From Chryseobacterium sp. (GTDB lineage Bacteria; Bacteroidota; Bacteroidia; Flavobacteriales; Weeksellaceae), in NCBI GenBank assembly GCA_030146295.1, contig JASLCD010000182.1:1-13787 (forward strand): a DNA stretch of 13,787 nt, read 5' to 3'. The translations under genes and the position numbers were made by a program. The notes below the pieces were generated by a model, which was not told the DNA's origin, ran no database searches, and saw nothing but the letters and a program-made list of their open reading frames with translations. Below, piece by piece: positions 12,395 to 13,787 of the stretch; the first letter of the stretch is position 1; each line of letters begins with the position of its first letter.

Positions 12395-13537
12395 CTAGTT
12401 TTTAGACTCTTCTTCAACCTTCAGTTTATTCACTAAAGGATTGGCATACATCGCTAAGAAATACTCTCTGGAAACAGGATCTGAAGGATCAATGCGCATT
12501 TCAAGTCTGCGGGCAAATAACTGTTTTTCCTGTTCCGTATATTCGGAAGCGTATGTATTCGTATTATGAAGCAGATCGTAAGCAATGTACTTGGTTGGCC
12601 AAAGCTTATAATTACTGATGATAGAACGGTCAATCACCTGTGCAATGGCCTGCAGCTGTTTGTTTTTATTATCAATGGTCGCTGCAATTTCATCCAGTTC
12701 TTTATCCAGTACATCACCGGCATGAAGGTGAATACGTTTCTTTTGACCCAGAATTCCGCTGATAATGTTGGTGAAATCTTCATTTTTCCCTTTAATGTAT
12801 TCCTCATCCCTGTGCTGTGCCAGCAGTTGAGGCATTTTTAAGGAATCCGTAGGATCATACTCATAGGAGATAGAAACCGGAACAATCTTTAATGTTTTAA
12901 AATAATCTATTAATGATTGGTCTCCGGCTGCCATGGCAAGCATTTTCAAAACACCCTGCTGGGTAGAATCGTTACCGTTTTTGGTACGGCCTTCACGCTG
13001 GGCAATCCATACAGAACGGTTTTCCTGAAGGAGCAGCTCTTTAATGTACTCAGACATTGTTTGTGAACTTGTCAATTGTTCACGAAGTGGCAGACCTCTT
13101 TGTACCAGAAAGTTACGGTTCAGCTTAGCCAGTACATTTAAGAAATTCTTACGTACAAGATTATCACCGATAGCTGAAGCTGTCATTACATAGCCGCCTT
13201 CCAGCAATACCAGATTAAGCAGTGAAGTATCCAGAACGATATCTCTGTGGTTCGAGATGAAAAGGTAAGAGGTGTTTTTATCCAGCTTATCAAATCCTGA
13301 AGTTGTTAAACCGTCAGAACTTTTTGCAAGAATCTGGCGAACGGCAAAGGCTACAAACTGATGCTGAAAATCACTGATGGAATGAACATTCTTAAACTGT
13401 TCCAGCCAAACCTGCTCATCTGTATCAGGAAAAGTAAAATTCATAAAGGCTTTCATCATGGGATCACGGGCTATGCTCTGTAATCTCTCATTCACTTCCT
13501 GATCATTGAAATACCGGATTTCATCAAACTTCGACAT
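12395..13537 (-). CDS. Glycerolipid acyltransferase (PlsC/PlsB-type, 380 aa)
   Basis: This protein resembles 1-acyl-glycerol-3-phosphate and glycerol-3-phosphate acyltransferases. The catalytic block is I-S-N-H-R-D-I-V-L-D at 94-103. H97 and D103 are separated by five residues, where the classical motif is HX4D; D99 is an alternative partner. Motif III is seen as Q-R-E-G-R-T-K-N-G at 180-188 and motif IV as I-V-P-V-S-I-S-Y-E-Y at 218-227. Other features are F-L-V-Q-R-G (143-148) and a long C-terminal region. This NHRDIVLD form is recurrent in Bacteroidetes. There is no signal peptide; it is probably membrane-associated on the cytoplasmic side and active in phospholipid synthesis. The ATG follows an A/T-rich leader holding the perfect palindrome CTTTTGCAAAAG (13559-13570). 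Confidence 0.85.
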   Translation of the reverse strand: MSKFDEIRYFNDQEVNERLQSIARDPMMKAFMNFTFPDTDEQVWLEQFKNVHSISDFQHQFVAFAVRQILAKSSDGLTTSGFDKLDKNTSYLFISNHRDIVLDTSLLNLVLLEGGYVMTASAIGDNLVRKNFLNVLAKLNRNFLVQRGLPLREQLTSSQTMSEYIKELLLQENRSVWIAQREGRTKNGNDSTQQGVLKMLAMAAGDQSLIDYFKTLKIVPVSISYEYDPTDSLKMPQLLAQHRDEEYIKGKNEDFTNIISGILGQKKRIHLHAGDVLDKELDEIAATIDNKNKQLQAIAQVIDRSIISNYKLWPTKYIAYDLLHNTNTYASEYTEQEKQLFARRLEMRIDPSDPVSREYFLAMYANPLVNKLKVEEESKN

Positions 13538-13696
13538 GCGATTATTTAAAAATTAAATCTTTTGCAAAAGAACAAAAATTTATCTAAGGATGCTCTATAA
13601 TCGATGTTAAAGTATTATGATTGACGTATAGATTAGGATAAAGGGTTGTTGATGAGCTTCTTTTAATTAATTATTTTTTTAAAGAATAAAAAAAAT

Positions 13697-13725
13697 AACG
13701 CCTCTTAAAAGAAGTAAGAGACGTT
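13697..13725 (-). terminator. Intrinsic terminator of a minus-strand gene beyond the right edge
   Basis: Arms AACGCCTCTTA (13697-13707) and TAAGAGACGTT (13715-13725) pair with one mismatch around a 7-nt loop. On the minus strand the stem is followed by ATTTTTTTTATT, a good U-tract. The gene it serves must lie right of the window; a frame ending D-M-L-T-Q-I-stop near 13768 is possible but too short to call. The rest of 13538-13787 is A/T-rich with no gene seen. Confidence 0.7.
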
Positions 13726-13787
13726 GTGCTATTTTTGATTCGTTTAATATTTAAGAAATGCTTAATCAGATCTGTGTCAGCATATCT

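Noticed and set aside
13741..13787. C-terminal end of a minus-strand gene at the right edge
   Set aside because: Only a few codons are visible and two frames are possible; I can support the terminator but not the CDS.

Overview
The window is low-GC DNA that I read as a flavobacterial chromosome, most likely Chryseobacterium or a close relative. The evidence is: no obvious Shine-Dalgarno sequences before most starts; A/T-rich leaders; promoter-like TAnnTTTG elements (a perfect TATCTTTG at 8733-8740); signal peptides ending in AQ; and a housekeeping set typical of that group (DUF3592 protein, serine hydrolase with a DUF4440-like front domain, NHRDIVLD-type acyltransferase). Genus assignment is inference.

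Positions 1-4409, minus strand, hold an R-body (reb) locus. Transcription runs right to left. It starts with a 71-aa RebB-family protein (4194-4409). Four unrecognised proteins follow (3661-4176, 3434-3622, 2607-3437, 2180-2566), then a divergent 75-aa RebB-like protein (1930-2157) and a doubtful small Cys-containing ORF (1674-1904). Next comes a ~200-bp gap with a large imperfect inverted repeat, then a tandem array of near-identical 85-aa RebB paralogues. Four copies are complete and a fifth is cut by the left edge. The array has a 336-342 bp period, and a small CCGG-based hairpin followed by a T-run lies in each spacer between copies. The 171-aa gene ends in an A10 run, and a single extra A would fuse it in frame to the 62-aa gene downstream.

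Positions 4410-4823 are a 414-bp divergent intergenic region with several short dyads. It separates reb from a 499-aa plus-strand protein (4824-6323) of unknown function, which has a basic, Pro-rich N-terminus and an alpha/beta core. I suggest it as a candidate R-body-associated effector, but only from its position and architecture. A hairpin terminator follows at 6381-6410.

Positions 6546-10517, plus strand, are a run of regulatory and accessory genes: an XRE-type HTH protein with three membrane segments; a secreted beta-lactamase-fold serine hydrolase; a Crp/Fnr-type regulator; a GNAT acetyltransferase; and a DUF3592 membrane protein. Between the last two lies a decayed copy of the 3' end of the serine hydrolase gene, including 42 identical bases. 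The crp-GNAT pair is therefore flanked by direct repeats.

Positions 10537-13537 hold a minus-strand lipocalin-like lipoprotein, a divergent plus-strand secreted epoxide-hydrolase-like alpha/beta hydrolase, and a minus-strand glycerolipid acyltransferase. The lipoprotein/hydrolase intergenic region has two ACCGTTC repeats 21 bp apart, resembling LytTR-type response regulator sites. A bidirectional terminator lies between the convergent hydrolase and acyltransferase genes. The right edge has a minus-strand terminator belonging to a gene outside the window.
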